Of a DNA stretch of 64,000 nucleotides, positions 9,297 through 18,448 are shown one piece after another. The notes below the pieces were generated by a model. That model did no database searches and was not told the origin of the DNA. It worked only from the letters and a program-made list of their open reading frames with translations. Position 1 is the first letter of the stretch, and the number at the start of each line of letters is the position of its first letter. Source of the DNA: Tepidamorphaceae bacterium (GTDB taxonomy: Bacteria; Pseudomonadota; Alphaproteobacteria; Rhizobiales; JAKSCL01); contig JANQPO010000019.1 of NCBI GenBank assembly GCA_028289445.1, positions 186,001-250,000 of the forward strand, in the 5' to 3' direction. Made by a program: the position numbers and the translations under genes.

Positions 9297-10069
9297 CAGC
9301 TCATCCACTGTCCGCCGTCGACATTGTATGTCTGTGCGACGATGTAGTCGGCTTCGTCGCTGGCGAGGAAGATCGCCATGCCGGTCAGATCTTGCGCCGT
9401 GCCCATGCGGCCATAGGGCACGGCCGCACCGACTTCCTTCTTCTTCTGACCGGGCGCCTTGCCTTCATATTTCGCGAAAAAGGCGTCGACCCCGTCCCAG
9501 TGTTCGCCGTCGACGACACCGGGTGCGATGGCGTTGACATTGATGCCGTGGCGAATCAGGTCGAGCCCGGCGGACTGCGTGAGGCTGATGACAGCGGCCT
9601 TGGTGGCGCAATAAACGGCGACAAGTGGCTCGCCACGGCGGCCGGCCTGGCTCGCCATGTTGATGATCTTTCCGCCGTCGCCCCTTTCGATCATGTGGCG
9701 GGCGACGGCCTGTAGCGTGAAGAGCGTGCCGGCGACGTTGATGTCGAACACCCGCTGGTAATCCGTGCGGCCGATCTCGACGATCGGCGCGGCGGTGAAG
9801 AGCGCCGCATTGTTGATCAGGATATCGATCCGCCCGAACCGATCCACCGTCTCGGCTACAGCGCGCTCAATGCTGTCCTGTTGCGTGACATCCATCTCGA
9901 CGGCCATCGCCGCCTCACCGATTCCGCCCGCTGATTGGCGGGCGCGGGCGATGTCGATATCGGCAATGGCGACCTTGGCGCCCTCGCGCACATAGGCTTT
10001 GGCAAAGGCCAGACCGATGCCCCGCGCCGCACCGGTGATCAGCGCGATCTTGCCGTCAAGCCGCTTCAT
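9296..10069 (-). CDS. smoS: Sorbitol dehydrogenase, short-chain dehydrogenase family
   Basis: A 257-residue SDR that probably oxidises D-sorbitol (glucitol) to D-fructose with NAD. It has the cofactor motif [11 protein letters not shown] near residue 13, Asp in IADID for NAD preference, the NNAAL motif near residue 87, and the catalytic Ser in NMASQAG with Tyr-x3-Lys in YCATKAAV. It overlaps the transporter ATPase gene by four bases (ATGA) and abuts mtlK, so both polyols imported by this system would converge on fructose. Length and the C-terminal DGGQWMS agree with SmoS-type enzymes. No fructokinase gene is visible in the operon. Confidence 0.87.
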   Translation of the reverse strand: MKRLDGKIALITGAARGIGLAFAKAYVREGAKVAIADIDIARARQSAGGIGEAAMAVEMDVTQQDSIERAVAETVDRFGRIDILINNAALFTAAPIVEIGRTDYQRVFDINVAGTLFTLQAVARHMIERGDGGKIINMASQAGRRGEPLVAVYCATKAAVISLTQSAGLDLIRHGINVNAIAPGVVDGEHWDGVDAFFAKYEGKAPGQKKKEVGAAVPYGRMGTAQDLTGMAIFLASDEADYIVAQTYNVDGGQWMS

Positions 10070-11070
10070 GCGATGCGCAAACCGTCGGCATCGAACTTGT
10101 GAATGGCGTCGGCGCGCGGCGTCATATGGATTCTGTCACCGTGGCGGAAGCCGACCTCGCCGTCAGCCCGCACGGTGATGGTTTCGGCCAAGCCCGTCTC
10201 GTGAACGTGGAAGAAGGTGTCGGACCCCAGATGCTCCGATACGCCGACCACCCCCGACCAGGGACCGTCGCTTTCGGAGACGGCTATATGCTCCGGGCGA
10301 ACGCCGATCGCATGCGCCCCATGCGTTCCGGCTTCGCCACCTTCGATGAAGTTCATCTTGGGCGAGCCGATGAAGCCGGCGACGAAGAGGTTGCGCGGAG
10401 ACCGATAAAGCTCCAGCGGCGATCCCACTTGCTCGATGTTCCCGGCGCGCAGGACAACGATCTTGTCGGCCATGGTCATGGCTTCGACCTGGTCGTGAGT
10501 CACGTAGATCATCGTCGTCTTCAGACGCTCATGCAGTTCGGATATCTCCAGCCGCATCCCGACCCTGAGCGCCGCATCCAGGTTCGACAACGGTTCGTCG
10601 AACAGGAAGGCCGCTGGTTCGCGGACGATGGCGCGGCCGATGGCGACGCGCTGGCGCTGGCCGCCAGAGAGTTGTCCGGGGCGCCTGTCCAGATAATCGG
10701 TCAGGTTCAGGACCGCTGCCGCCTGCTCGACCCGGCGGTTCTGTTCGGCCTGGTCGAGTTTCGCCATCCGAAGCGGAAACGCGATGTTTTTGCGCACCGA
10801 CATATGGGGATAAAGCGCATAGGACTGAAAGACCATGGCCAGGCCGCGCTTGGCGGGCGGCACCTCGGTCGCGTCCTGACCGTCGATATCGATCTCGCCG
10901 GAGGTGACGTCCTCAAGCCCGGCAATTAGCCGCAAGAGTGTCGACTTGCCACAGCCAGACGGGCCGACGAAGACCGCAAACTCTCCGTCTTCGATGGTCA
11001 GGTCGAGCGGCGGAATGACTTCCACGTCCCCGAAACTCTTGGTGACTTTTTCGAGTACAATGCGTCCCAT
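10066..11070 (-). CDS. smoK: Sorbitol/mannitol ABC transporter ATPase
   Basis: A 334-residue MalK/UgpC-type ATPase. It has Walker [10 protein letters not shown] near residue 37, the signature [18 protein letters not shown], Walker [13 protein letters not shown], switch histidine in [10 protein letters not shown], and a C-terminal TOBE regulatory domain with a GVRPEHIAV strand. All catalytic motifs are intact, as expected for a homodimer, in contrast to the paired ATPases of the two other ABC importers in this window. It lies between the permease genes and smoS and overlaps smoS by four bases. The operon context gives the polyol specificity. Confidence 0.9.
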   Translation of the reverse strand: MGRIVLEKVTKSFGDVEVIPPLDLTIEDGEFAVFVGPSGCGKSTLLRLIAGLEDVTSGEIDIDGQDATEVPPAKRGLAMVFQSYALYPHMSVRKNIAFPLRMAKLDQAEQNRRVEQAAAVLNLTDYLDRRPGQLSGGQRQRVAIGRAIVREPAAFLFDEPLSNLDAALRVGMRLEISELHERLKTTMIYVTHDQVEAMTMADKIVVLRAGNIEQVGSPLELYRSPRNLFVAGFIGSPKMNFIEGGEAGTHGAHAIGVRPEHIAVSESDGPWSGVVGVSEHLGSDTFFHVHETGLAETITVRADGEVGFRHGDRIHMTPRADAIHKFDADGLRIA

Positions 11071-11081
11071 AGCTTTCGTCC

Positions 11082-11912
11082 TTACTTGACCGCGCCGAAG
11101 GTGAGGCCGCGCACGAGCTGCTTCTGGCTGAACCAGCCTAGAATCAGAATCGGTGCAATGGCCATGGTCGAGGCGGCGCTGAGCTTGGCAAAGAACAACC
11201 CCTCGGGGCTGGAATAGCTGGCAATGAACGCGGTCAGCGGTCCGGCATTGGCAGCCGTGAGATTCAGGGTCCAGAACGCCTCGTTCCAGGCCAGAATCAG
11301 GTTCAGGAGGATCGTCGAGGCAATGCCGGGCACGGCCATCGGCGTCAGCACATAGAGGATTTCGTCACGCAGGCCGGCGCCATCCATACGCGCCGCTTCG
11401 AGGATCTCGCCCGGGATTTCCTTGAAATAGGTATAGAGCATCCAAACGATGATCGGCAGATTGATCAGCATCAGCACGATCACGAGCCCGATCCGGGTGT
11501 CGAGAAGCCCCAGCTGGATGAACAGAAGGTAGATCGGATAGAGCACGCCGACGGCAGGCAGCATCTTGGTCGACAGCATCCAGAGGAGAATATCCTTGGT
11601 GCGCTTGGACGGCACGAACGCCATCGACCAGGCCGCGGGCACGGCGATGATGGTGCCGAGAATTGTCGAACCGCCGGCGATGATCACGGAGTTCCAAAGG
11701 AAACGCATATAGTCCGACCGCTCTTGAACGACCGAGTAGTTTTCAAGCGTCCAGTCGAAGAATAGGAAGAGCGGCGGATCGTTGATGGCCTGGGCTTCGG
11801 TTTTGAAGCTCGTCAGAATCGTCCAGAGAATGGGGAAGAAGATCAGTAAGCCGACCCCCCATGCAATAACGGTGTTGATGGTCTTGCGTTGACTTGTGAC
11901 GGCGCGGGCCAT
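11082..11912 (-). CDS. smoG: Sorbitol/mannitol ABC transporter permease (MalG-like)
   Basis: A 276-residue inner-membrane permease of the binding-protein-dependent family with six predicted helices. The cytoplasmic EAA loop that docks the ATPase is seen as [20 protein letters not shown] near residue 180. The start at [10 protein letters not shown] follows GAGGAGAACGCC; the longer in-frame version would overlap smoF without a better ribosome site. It ends [15 protein letters not shown], the usual tail of MalG-type subunits. It pairs with SmoF to form the membrane pore. Confidence 0.9.
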   Translation of the reverse strand: MARAVTSQRKTINTVIAWGVGLLIFFPILWTILTSFKTEAQAINDPPLFLFFDWTLENYSVVQERSDYMRFLWNSVIIAGGSTILGTIIAVPAAWSMAFVPSKRTKDILLWMLSTKMLPAVGVLYPIYLLFIQLGLLDTRIGLVIVLMLINLPIIVWMLYTYFKEIPGEILEAARMDGAGLRDEILYVLTPMAVPGIASTILLNLILAWNEAFWTLNLTAANAGPLTAFIASYSSPEGLFFAKLSAASTMAIAPILILGWFSQKQLVRGLTFGAVK

Positions 11913-11922
11913 GGCGTTCTCC

Positions 11923-12801
11923 TCACGCGTCCAGGTTCTTGCCAACGATGCGCATCAGGAAGATTGCAACGATGTTGGCGAGGATGATGGCGTAGACGCC
12001 GCCGGCCGAACCGAGCCCGACATTCTGGCTCTCCAGCACTCTTTGGAAGATCAGATAGGTCAGCGTCTTGGTGCCGAAGGCGCCGGCGGTGGTCACGAAG
12101 ATCTCGGCGAAGATCGACAAAAGGAAGATTGTCTGGATCAGGATCACGATGGTGATCGCACGCGACAGGTGCGGCAGGATAATGAAGCCGAAGCGTGCGA
12201 GCGGTGGCGCGCCGTCCATCTCGGCCGCTTCCAGCTGCTCGCTGTCGAGCGACTGGATCGCGGTCAGCAGGATGAGCGTCGCAAACGGCAGCCACTGCCA
12301 CGAGACGATCAGGATGATCGATTGCATGGATGCTTGGCTCAGCCATTCGAGCGGTGCCGCGCCGAAGAACTTCCAAAGGTGCGCGAAGAGTCCGTTCACC
12401 GGATCCATGAACATGTTTTTCCACACCAAACCCGACACGGTTGGCATGACGAAGAACGGCGCGATGACGAGAATCCGGACGACTCCCTGTCCCCACATCG
12501 GCTGATCCAGCAGGATCGCCAACAAAACCCCTAAGACGACCGTGACGACCAGCACGCCGCCAACGATGATGAGTGTCGCCTGAACACTGGGCCAAAACGA
12601 ACTGGAGGTGACGAAGCGGGTGTAGTTATCGAAGCCGACCCAGTCGAGGCCGCCGGCCAGCGAGTCGCCCCTGAGCGGCAGGTACTTCTTGAACGAGAAG
12701 TACAGCGTCATGGTCAGCGGCACCAGCATCCAGCCCAGAAGCAGGATCACTGCGGGCGCCATCATCATCCGAGCCGCAGATCGGGAGTGTTGGGTCGCCA
12801 T
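11923..12801 (-). CDS. smoF: Sorbitol/mannitol ABC transporter permease (MalF-like)
   Basis: A 292-residue permease, first of the operon pair. It has six predicted helices beginning with MMMAPAVILLLGWMLVPLTM, and an EAA loop around LEAAEMDGAPPLARFGFIIL near residue 190. The ATG start follows GAGGAGG with seven-base spacing; the GTG two codons upstream lies too close. The gap to the upstream smoE gene is 118 bases and GC-rich, with imperfect stem-loops, while smoG follows after ten bases. It partners with SmoG. Confidence 0.9.
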   Translation of the reverse strand: MATQHSRSAARMMMAPAVILLLGWMLVPLTMTLYFSFKKYLPLRGDSLAGGLDWVGFDNYTRFVTSSSFWPSVQATLIIVGGVLVVTVVLGVLLAILLDQPMWGQGVVRILVIAPFFVMPTVSGLVWKNMFMDPVNGLFAHLWKFFGAAPLEWLSQASMQSIILIVSWQWLPFATLILLTAIQSLDSEQLEAAEMDGAPPLARFGFIILPHLSRAITIVILIQTIFLLSIFAEIFVTTAGAFGTKTLTYLIFQRVLESQNVGLGSAGGVYAIILANIVAIFLMRIVGKNLDA

Positions 12802-12919
12802 GGTCACACCTCCTCTGTTGGCGGCAGGTTACGCCACCTGGAAATGATGCGCGGGTTTGGTCGGGTTCGAAAGACCGGAGGCGACATACTTTGGCCGCCC
12901 CCGGCCCGGGAGGTCGGCT

Positions 12920-14218
12920 TTAGTAGCCGGCAGCTTCCATTGCGTCAGTGGTCAGGGCCTGCGCTTTGGCAAGGGCCTCTTCCACAGTTTGCTGGCCTGC
13001 GTAGGCGGCCGAGAACTCCTGACTGACTTCCGTCGCAATGCCGGCAAACTCCGGAATGGCGACGAACTGAATGCCGACATACGGCACCGGCTTGACCGTC
13101 GGGTTGTTCGGGTCGGCCGCGTTGATCGAATCTAGCGTCATCTGAGCAAACGGCACTTTCTGGTATTCCGGGTTCGCATACAGCGAGGTCCGAGCGCCTG
13201 GTGGAACGTTGGCCCAGCCTTCTTTCGCTGCCACAAGCTCGATGTACTCTTTCGAGGTGGCCCATTCGATGAACTGCTTGGCGGCATCGGCCTTTTGCGT
13301 ACCGGCCGGGATAGCCAGCGCCCAGGCCCAAAGCCAGTTCGACCGCTTGCCCAAGCCGTTGTCCGGCGCCAGAGCGAAGCCGACCTTGTCGGCCACGGTC
13401 GAGTCGTTCGGGTTGGTCACGAAGGACGCCGCGACGGTTGCGTCGATCCACATGCCGCACTTGCCCTGTTGGAACAGAGACAGGTTTTCGTTGAAACCGT
13501 TGGTCGCGTATCCTGGAGGGCCGGCTTCATTCATCAGATCGACGAAGAAGTTGAGCGCGTTGGCCCATTCCGGCTGATCGAACTGTGCCTTCCAGTCCTC
13601 GTCGAACCAGCGGGCGCCAAACGAGTTTCCTGTAACCGTGATGAAGGCACCGCCCTCACCCCAACCGGCCTTGCCGCGTAGGCAGACACCGTTGATCTCG
13701 TTGTCGCGGTCGGTCATGGCGATCGCGGCTTCCCGGATGAAGTCCCAGGTCGGCGCCTTCGGCATTTCCAGACCGGCCTTTTCCATCAGGTCGGTGCGGT
13801 ACATGACCATCGAGCTCTCGCCGTAAAACGGCGCCGCATAGAGCGTGCCGTCATGGCTCAGGCCGTTTCTCATCGCAGGCAGGATGTCATCGACGTCATA
13901 TTCGGCGCTGAGGCCATCGAGCGGCACCAGCCAGCCGTTCTTGCCCCAGATCGGCGTTTCGTACATGCCGATGGTCATGATGTCGAACGCACCACCCTTG
14001 GTGGTGATGTCGGTGGTGACACGCTGACGCAGGACGTTCTCTTCCAGCGTGACCCACTCGACCGTGTGGCCGGTCTTGGCCGTGAAGTCGTCGGTATAAC
14101 CCTGCATCCTGATCATGTCGCCGTTGTTCACGGTCGCGATCGTGATGGTTTCCGCGTAGGCGGTGCTGGCAACAAGCGCCAACGCGCTCGCCGCGCAAAG
14201 TGCGGTCCTCAGGTGCAT
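12920..14218 (-). CDS. smoE: Sorbitol/mannitol-binding periplasmic protein
   Basis: A 432-residue extracellular solute-binding protein (family 1) and first gene of the polyol operon. A Sec signal peptide ends at STAYA near residue 22, and the mature protein starts ETITIATVNNGDMIRMQGYT. Later blocks such as GKCGMWIDATVAASF are typical of SmoE-type mannitol/sorbitol binders. The ribosome site TAGGGAGGAATAGG immediately precedes ATG. Tandem operator-like repeats lie about 60-95 bases upstream of the start, next to the LacI-type regulator gene, which suggests control of the whole operon at this point. Confidence 0.9.
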   Translation of the reverse strand: MHLRTALCAASALALVASTAYAETITIATVNNGDMIRMQGYTDDFTAKTGHTVEWVTLEENVLRQRVTTDITTKGGAFDIMTIGMYETPIWGKNGWLVPLDGLSAEYDVDDILPAMRNGLSHDGTLYAAPFYGESSMVMYRTDLMEKAGLEMPKAPTWDFIREAAIAMTDRDNEINGVCLRGKAGWGEGGAFITVTGNSFGARWFDEDWKAQFDQPEWANALNFFVDLMNEAGPPGYATNGFNENLSLFQQGKCGMWIDATVAASFVTNPNDSTVADKVGFALAPDNGLGKRSNWLWAWALAIPAGTQKADAAKQFIEWATSKEYIELVAAKEGWANVPPGARTSLYANPEYQKVPFAQMTLDSINAADPNNPTVKPVPYVGIQFVAIPEFAGIATEVSQEFSAAYAGQQTVEEALAKAQALTTDAMEAAGY

Positions 14219-14275
14219 CCTATTCCTCCCTAGGTTTTTTTGATGGACTACCCGGGGGCAGTGAACACGAGAAGA

Positions 14276-14311
14276 TTTACTCGCGTCAAGTAAAATTTTA
14301 CGCGCGTCAAA
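14276..14311. promoter_or_regulatory. Tandem operator-like repeats upstream of smoE
   Basis: Two near-identical 15-mers, TTTACTCGCGTCAAG (14276-14290) and TTTACGCGCGTCAAA (14297-14311), start exactly 21 bases apart, that is two DNA turns. Each has a partly palindromic CGCG centre typical of LacI-family operators, and on the minus strand each contains TTGACG, so they may overlap the -35 region of smoE. Binding by the adjacent LacI-family regulator is inferred. Confidence 0.55.
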
Positions 14312-14323
14312 AAACTTTTGGAT

Positions 14324-15400
14324 TCAAGCGGATTGCCGCATAATCAATCGCGCCGGAAATAGAGATTCCGTGCGCCTATCGAAACGACCGCCGCTTTCGA
14401 TCAGCCGGAACAGTGTTTCAACGGCATGATCCGACACGGCAGCATAGTCGTGCGCCGCTGTCGTCAGCGAAGGACATGTGAAGCGGGAAAATGGATGGTC
14501 ATCATGCGATGCGACTCGAAGGCTGCAACCTTTGCCGCGCCCGACCCGCACGCCCTTTTCGCAACAGGCCGACAGGAAACCGATCGCCAGCCGGTCGTTG
14601 CTGCACAAGACGGTGTTGGTGGGGAGCAACTTTTTCTCAAGAACGCCCAGCCCACCCTGGCGTCCGATCTCCTCGAATCCCCAGCCCGAGCCTTCGATCT
14701 TGATCACATGAGGCTCAAGCCCCAGCATCTCCATCATCGAGAGATAGGCTGTGCGCCGTTTGTTGGCGTTTGGATTTACCGGATGCCGCATTTCAAAGAA
14801 ACAAGGCGGCTCACCCGTACGATTGAGATATTCGACGGTCTGCGAGACGAAACTGTGGTTGTCCGAGCCCACGAAAGCCTCGCCCATTCCCTCAATATTG
14901 CTATCGAAAAGCACGGTCGGAACATTGCGGCAGAATGCATCGATCGCCGACTTGTCCGACGCGCGGCCAAGCGGAGCCATAAGAACGCCGGCGGGCTTGA
15001 TGGCGCGCAGGCTGTCCATGTTTTCATTCTCGATGGCGGGTTCGCCATGGGAGCTAAACAAGATGGGTCGATAGCCGGATTCGATACACAAGCGTTCAAT
15101 CATGCGGGCGATTTCCGCGAAGAACGGGTCTGCCAGATAGGGCACCACGATTCCGATGTTCTTGGTCAGACGTCGGTTCTGGTTGATGGCGTAGATGTTC
15201 GGGCGATAATCGTAGCGCTCAAGGGCTGTCTCGATCCGCTCGCGTGTCGAGCGGCGTACGCTGTCCGGGTCATTGAAATACTTCGAGACGGTGGGTCGGG
15301 AGATCCCGCTGACTGCGGCAAACTCCTCCATATTCTTGATCTTTTTCTGTCCGCCCATCTGGCCGTCTGACACCTCCGAAACGCGCAATCTGCGCGCCAT
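14324..15400 (-). CDS. LacI-family transcriptional regulator of the polyol operon
   Basis: A 358-residue repressor-type protein. The helix-turn-helix is MEEFAAVSGISRPTVSKYFN, followed by the hinge-helix region RYDYRPNIYAINQNRRLTKN and a periplasmic-binding-protein-like effector domain starting NIGIVVPYLADPFFAEIARM. It lies upstream of smoE on the same strand with a 105-base gap holding tandem operator-like repeats. The upstream start MARRLRV has no clear ribosome site; MGGQKKIKN, 14 codons in, is an alternative. The likely ligand is a hexitol or fructose, inferred from its neighbours. Confidence 0.85.
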   Translation of the reverse strand: MARRLRVSEVSDGQMGGQKKIKNMEEFAAVSGISRPTVSKYFNDPDSVRRSTRERIETALERYDYRPNIYAINQNRRLTKNIGIVVPYLADPFFAEIARMIERLCIESGYRPILFSSHGEPAIENENMDSLRAIKPAGVLMAPLGRASDKSAIDAFCRNVPTVLFDSNIEGMGEAFVGSDNHSFVSQTVEYLNRTGEPPCFFEMRHPVNPNANKRRTAYLSMMEMLGLEPHVIKIEGSGWGFEEIGRQGGLGVLEKKLLPTNTVLCSNDRLAIGFLSACCEKGVRVGRGKGCSLRVASHDDHPFSRFTCPSLTTAAHDYAAVSDHAVETLFRLIESGGRFDRRTESLFPARLIMRQSA

Positions 15401-15408
15401 TCGCTATC

Positions 15409-15422
15409 GCACAACGTTGCGC
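15409..15422. promoter_or_regulatory. Palindrome upstream of the LacI-type gene
   Basis: GCACAACGTTGCGC is a 14-base palindrome with one mismatched pair, centred on AACGTT, just upstream of the regulator start. LacI-family operators often have this CG-centred form, so it may serve autoregulation. Its core differs from the smoE repeats. Confidence 0.35.
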
Positions 15423-15547
15423 CAAAGTTGCAATGAAACATAACGCGCGCAAAGTTTTAACTTAACAGTATTCAGGTGGCTGGAAGGCCGTCAAGCCCAA
15501 GCCGGTGCGTATTTCAAGACCATCGGCCAAGGTGCCCTCAGTTTACC

Positions 15548-16387
15548 TTACGCGTGGGGCATAACGGAGCCGTGATACGCGGCGAAGCGGATGTCCATGG
15601 ACTGCCGGTGGATGTCCACGCACTCCTGATCATATTCGCGTTGCGGCACGGCGGGCTCCTCGACCCAATGGCCATGGCGGTCAACGCCTTGAACGAGCGT
15701 CGCCGTATCGCGGCCCGAGCGCGGCTGGATGTGCGGCGGAATATAGGTGATGGCGACCGTCATGCGCCGTTGCGCCGTCGTGTTACCGGGCGAACCGTGG
15801 ATCGTCCGGATGTGGTGAAGGGACATCTGCCCTGGGGACAGAACGACCGGAACGGCACTGTCGGCCCCTTCCGGCTCGGCGATATGCTCGCCCCTAAGCG
15901 CGATATGCTTGCTTGCGTCATCCTCGGCATGGGAAATGAAGCCGCCTAGATGCGAGCCGGGGATGACGTTCATCGTGCCGTTGGCGATGCTGGTTTGCGT
16001 CAGCGCGACCCAGGCGCGAACGGCTTGGTCGTTGTCGGACAGGTCCATGTGAAACCCGTCCTGGTGCCATCTAATCACGGTCGGATCGTTGGGCTCCTTG
16101 ATGAAGAGCCCGGACGCCCACACCATGATATCGGGCCCGATGATCTCTTCGACGGCCCTAAGCACGCCCGGATGACGCACCAGTTCGGCGGCCCATTTGA
16201 AGATCAGATAAGGCTTGAAGCGATAAAGCTTTTGCGCCGGAAGGCCGTAGCCGATCGGCCCGGCCTCAAGGGCCTCGATGCGCGCACGGAACGAGGCCGC
16301 GTCCGCCTCGCTCATAACATCGATCGGGAACGCATGCCCGGACGCGGCGAACGGTTCGCTGAGGGTTTTGCGCTCTTCGCTGTGCAT
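15548..16387 (-). CDS. Phytanoyl-CoA dioxygenase (PhyH) family protein
   Basis: A 279-residue Fe(II)/2-oxoglutarate-dependent oxygenase fold. The iron ligands are visible as His and Asp in IRWHQDGFHMDLSD near residue 105 and the distal His in HHIRTIHGSPGNTT near residue 195; the following Arg in AQRRMTVAITYIPP fits 2-oxoglutarate binding. The start follows GGGAGGCGGCCA. Members of this family hydroxylate very different small molecules, so no substrate is offered. It stands between the polyol and glycerol operons with its own upstream region. The 147-base gap downstream holds the upstream region of the LacI-type gene. Confidence 0.82.
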   Translation of the reverse strand: MHSEERKTLSEPFAASGHAFPIDVMSEADAASFRARIEALEAGPIGYGLPAQKLYRFKPYLIFKWAAELVRHPGVLRAVEEIIGPDIMVWASGLFIKEPNDPTVIRWHQDGFHMDLSDNDQAVRAWVALTQTSIANGTMNVIPGSHLGGFISHAEDDASKHIALRGEHIAEPEGADSAVPVVLSPGQMSLHHIRTIHGSPGNTTAQRRMTVAITYIPPHIQPRSGRDTATLVQGVDRHGHWVEEPAVPQREYDQECVDIHRQSMDIRFAAYHGSVMPHA

Positions 16388-16458
16388 TGGCCGCCTCCCT
16401 CGCCGTTCCCTTGGATCGGATCACAGGCTTGGCACCTCGTGCACAGCATAACACACGT

Positions 16459-16471
16459 CACGGTATCCGTG
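16459..16471. promoter_or_regulatory. Palindrome upstream of the PhyH-family gene
   Basis: CACGG-TAT-CCGTG is a perfect 5-base inverted repeat about 70 bases upstream of the dioxygenase start. On the minus strand a TATGCT hexamer follows it, so it may be an operator near the promoter. The binding protein is unknown. Confidence 0.3.
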
Positions 16472-16525
16472 CTCGCCGAGAAGGTTGCGTCGGGAGAAAA
16501 ATGCGGGCGATCCTATGAGCAGAGC

Positions 16526-16561
16526 AAAAAACGCCGGGGCTTTTCGACCCCGGCGTTTTTC
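16526..16561 (-). terminator. Rho-independent terminator of the glycerol operon
   Basis: The arms ACGCCGGGG and CCCCGGCGT form a nine-base stem, flanked by A-run and T-run on the plus strand. Read on the minus strand, the hairpin is followed by a run of T, downstream of glpV. The symmetry may allow it to work in both directions. The rest of the 16388-16609 gap holds the upstream region of the dioxygenase gene. Confidence 0.9.
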
Positions 16562-16609
16562 TTTTGTGACGAACCGCCGGCGCAGTGCGCCGGCGGTCAT
16601 GTCGTCAGA

Positions 16610-18346
16610 TCACTGCTGCCAGCGGGCAACCAGATCGTCGTAGTTGACGGTGACCCCTTGCGGCTTCTCGTTGTCGAGTTTCGCCTTCGGGGAACCATCC
16701 TGTGCCAGCCACTCTTCCGCAGCCTTCGGCTCGTTCAGGCGCGGGCCGCAGCCGCCATAGACATTGGCAGCCTCATCGGCCTGCTGCATGCGGGCCATGG
16801 TGACGTCCATCTCCTCGGCCAGCCGGTCCATGGCCTCCTGCGGCGTAAACGCGCCGGAGTTCACGTCACCGATCTGCTGCCACCAGATCTGCGCCAGCTT
16901 CGGATAGTCCGGCACGTTGACGCCCGTCGGCGACCAGAGGACGCGGTCGGGCGAACGATAGAACTCGACCAAGCCGCCGAGTTTCGGCGCGCGCTCGGTG
17001 AAGGACTCATGCCGCACCGAGGAGTCGCGGATGAAGGTCAGCCCGACATGGCTCTTCTTCGTGTCGACCGTCTTGGACGTGACGAACTGGGCGTAGAGCC
17101 AGGCCGCCTTGGCCCGATCCGCCGGCGTCGACTTCAGGAACGTCCAGGACCCGGCATCCTGATAGCCGAGCTTCTGGCCTTCTTCCCAATACGGACCCTT
17201 CGGCGAAGGCGCCATCCGCCATAGCGGATTGCCGTCGTCGTCGACCGTGTTGTTGCCTTCCGACTTCGGCGCCACCATCGACGCGGTGAAGGCCGTGTAC
17301 CAGAAGATCTGTTGGGCGACGTTGCCTTGGCTGAGAGCCGGCAGCGACTGATAGAAGTCATAGGACGCCGCACCGGGAGGCGCATACTGGCGCAGCCACT
17401 CATCCCATTTGCGGATGGCATAGACGGCTGCAGGCCCGTTCGCAGCACCGCCGCGCGACACCGAGGCGCCGACCGGGTTGCAGCTGCCTTCCTCCATGCG
17501 GATGCCCCACTCATCGACAGGCACACCGTTCGGCAGACCCTTCGAGCCGGCACCGGCCATCGACAACCATGCGTCGGTCATGCGCCAGCCAAGGTCGGGC
17601 GCGCGCTTGCCGTAGTCCATGTGGCCGTAGACGCGGACGCCGTCGATTTCCTGGACATCGTTGGTGAAGAATTCGGCGATGTCTTCATAGGCCGACCAGT
17701 TGACCGGCACGCCCAGGTCGTAGCCGTATTTTTCCTTGAACTGAGCCTTCAGGTCGTCGCGGTCGAACCAGTCCTTGCGGAACCAGTAGAGATTGGCGAA
17801 CTGCTGGTCGGGAAGCTGATAGAGCTTGCCGTCCGGACCGGTGGTAAACGACTTGCCGATGAAGTCGTCGATGTCGATACCGGGATTGGTCACGTCGGAC
17901 CAGTCACCTGCCATCATGTCATCCAGATTATAGGCGAGCTGGAGACGCGAGTGGGTCCCGATCAGATCGGAGTCGTTGATGTAGCCATCATAGAGATTCC
18001 GATTGGTCTGCATCTGGGTCTGAACGGCCTGAACGACTTCGCCTTCGCCCAGGAGCTGATGATTGACCTTGATCCCGGTGATTTCCTCGAAGGCCTTGGT
18101 CAGGACTTCCGATTCATAAGTGTGGGTCGGGATCGTCTCCGACAGAACATTGATCTCCATGCCCGAGAACGGTGCCGCGGCATCGATGAACCACTGCATC
18201 TCCGCTTTCTGCTCTTCGACCGAGAGCACCGACGGCTGGAACTCGTCGTTGATCCACTTTTCGGCCGCAGCCATGTCGGCGAGGCTCTGGCCGGCGGGCC
18301 AAAGCAGCGCCACAGCAGCGGCGGTTGCCATCAGTCTTGCTTTCAT
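16610..18346 (-). CDS. glpV: Glycerol ABC transporter substrate-binding protein
   Basis: A 578-residue periplasmic binding protein, long for the family but usual for GlpV of rhizobia. The signal peptide MKARLMATAAAVALLWPAGQ ends near SLADMA. Diagnostic blocks are INVLSETIPTHTYESEVLTK near residue 65 and LLGEGEVVQAVQTQMQT near residue 100. The ribosome site GGGGAGGAAACC precedes ATG. It is the last gene of the operon, followed by a strong terminator, and preceded by two small hairpins that may set its separate mRNA level. Glycerol as ligand follows from the glpD and glpR linkage and known rhizobial operons. Confidence 0.9.
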   Translation of the reverse strand: MKARLMATAAAVALLWPAGQSLADMAAAEKWINDEFQPSVLSVEEQKAEMQWFIDAAAPFSGMEINVLSETIPTHTYESEVLTKAFEEITGIKVNHQLLGEGEVVQAVQTQMQTNRNLYDGYINDSDLIGTHSRLQLAYNLDDMMAGDWSDVTNPGIDIDDFIGKSFTTGPDGKLYQLPDQQFANLYWFRKDWFDRDDLKAQFKEKYGYDLGVPVNWSAYEDIAEFFTNDVQEIDGVRVYGHMDYGKRAPDLGWRMTDAWLSMAGAGSKGLPNGVPVDEWGIRMEEGSCNPVGASVSRGGAANGPAAVYAIRKWDEWLRQYAPPGAASYDFYQSLPALSQGNVAQQIFWYTAFTASMVAPKSEGNNTVDDDGNPLWRMAPSPKGPYWEEGQKLGYQDAGSWTFLKSTPADRAKAAWLYAQFVTSKTVDTKKSHVGLTFIRDSSVRHESFTERAPKLGGLVEFYRSPDRVLWSPTGVNVPDYPKLAQIWWQQIGDVNSGAFTPQEAMDRLAEEMDVTMARMQQADEAANVYGGCGPRLNEPKAAEEWLAQDGSPKAKLDNEKPQGVTVNYDDLVARWQQ

Positions 18347-18394
18347 CGGGTTTCCTCCCCTTGGTTACTGTTCACACGGTTCCCGTGTCGTTGA

Positions 18395-18430
18395 GCCCGG
18401 CTGAACCGGGCACCGCCACCTCATCGGCGG
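18395..18430. other. Paired hairpins between glpU and glpV
   Basis: GCCCGG-CTGAA-CCGGGC (18395-18411) and CCGCC with GGCGG (18413-18430) form two adjacent stem-loops in the only sizeable gap of the transporter operon. No T-run is present. They could act as processing or stability elements for the glpV message. Confidence 0.5.
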
Positions 18431-18448
18431 CGATGGCGTTTGGTCGCG

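Noticed and set aside
13209-14233. Long plus-strand open frames across smoE
   Set aside because: They are antisense shadows of a clear binding-protein gene in GC-rich DNA, with no family features and Arg/Ala/Gly-rich composition.
14426-15370. A 314-codon plus-strand frame opposite the LacI-family gene
   Set aside because: It is fully antisense to a recognisable LacI regulator, has no domain signature, and its composition is typical of a mirrored frame.
16526-16561. Terminator assigned to the PhyH-family gene
   Set aside because: The hairpin lies upstream of that gene and downstream of glpV on the minus strand, so it belongs to the glycerol operon.
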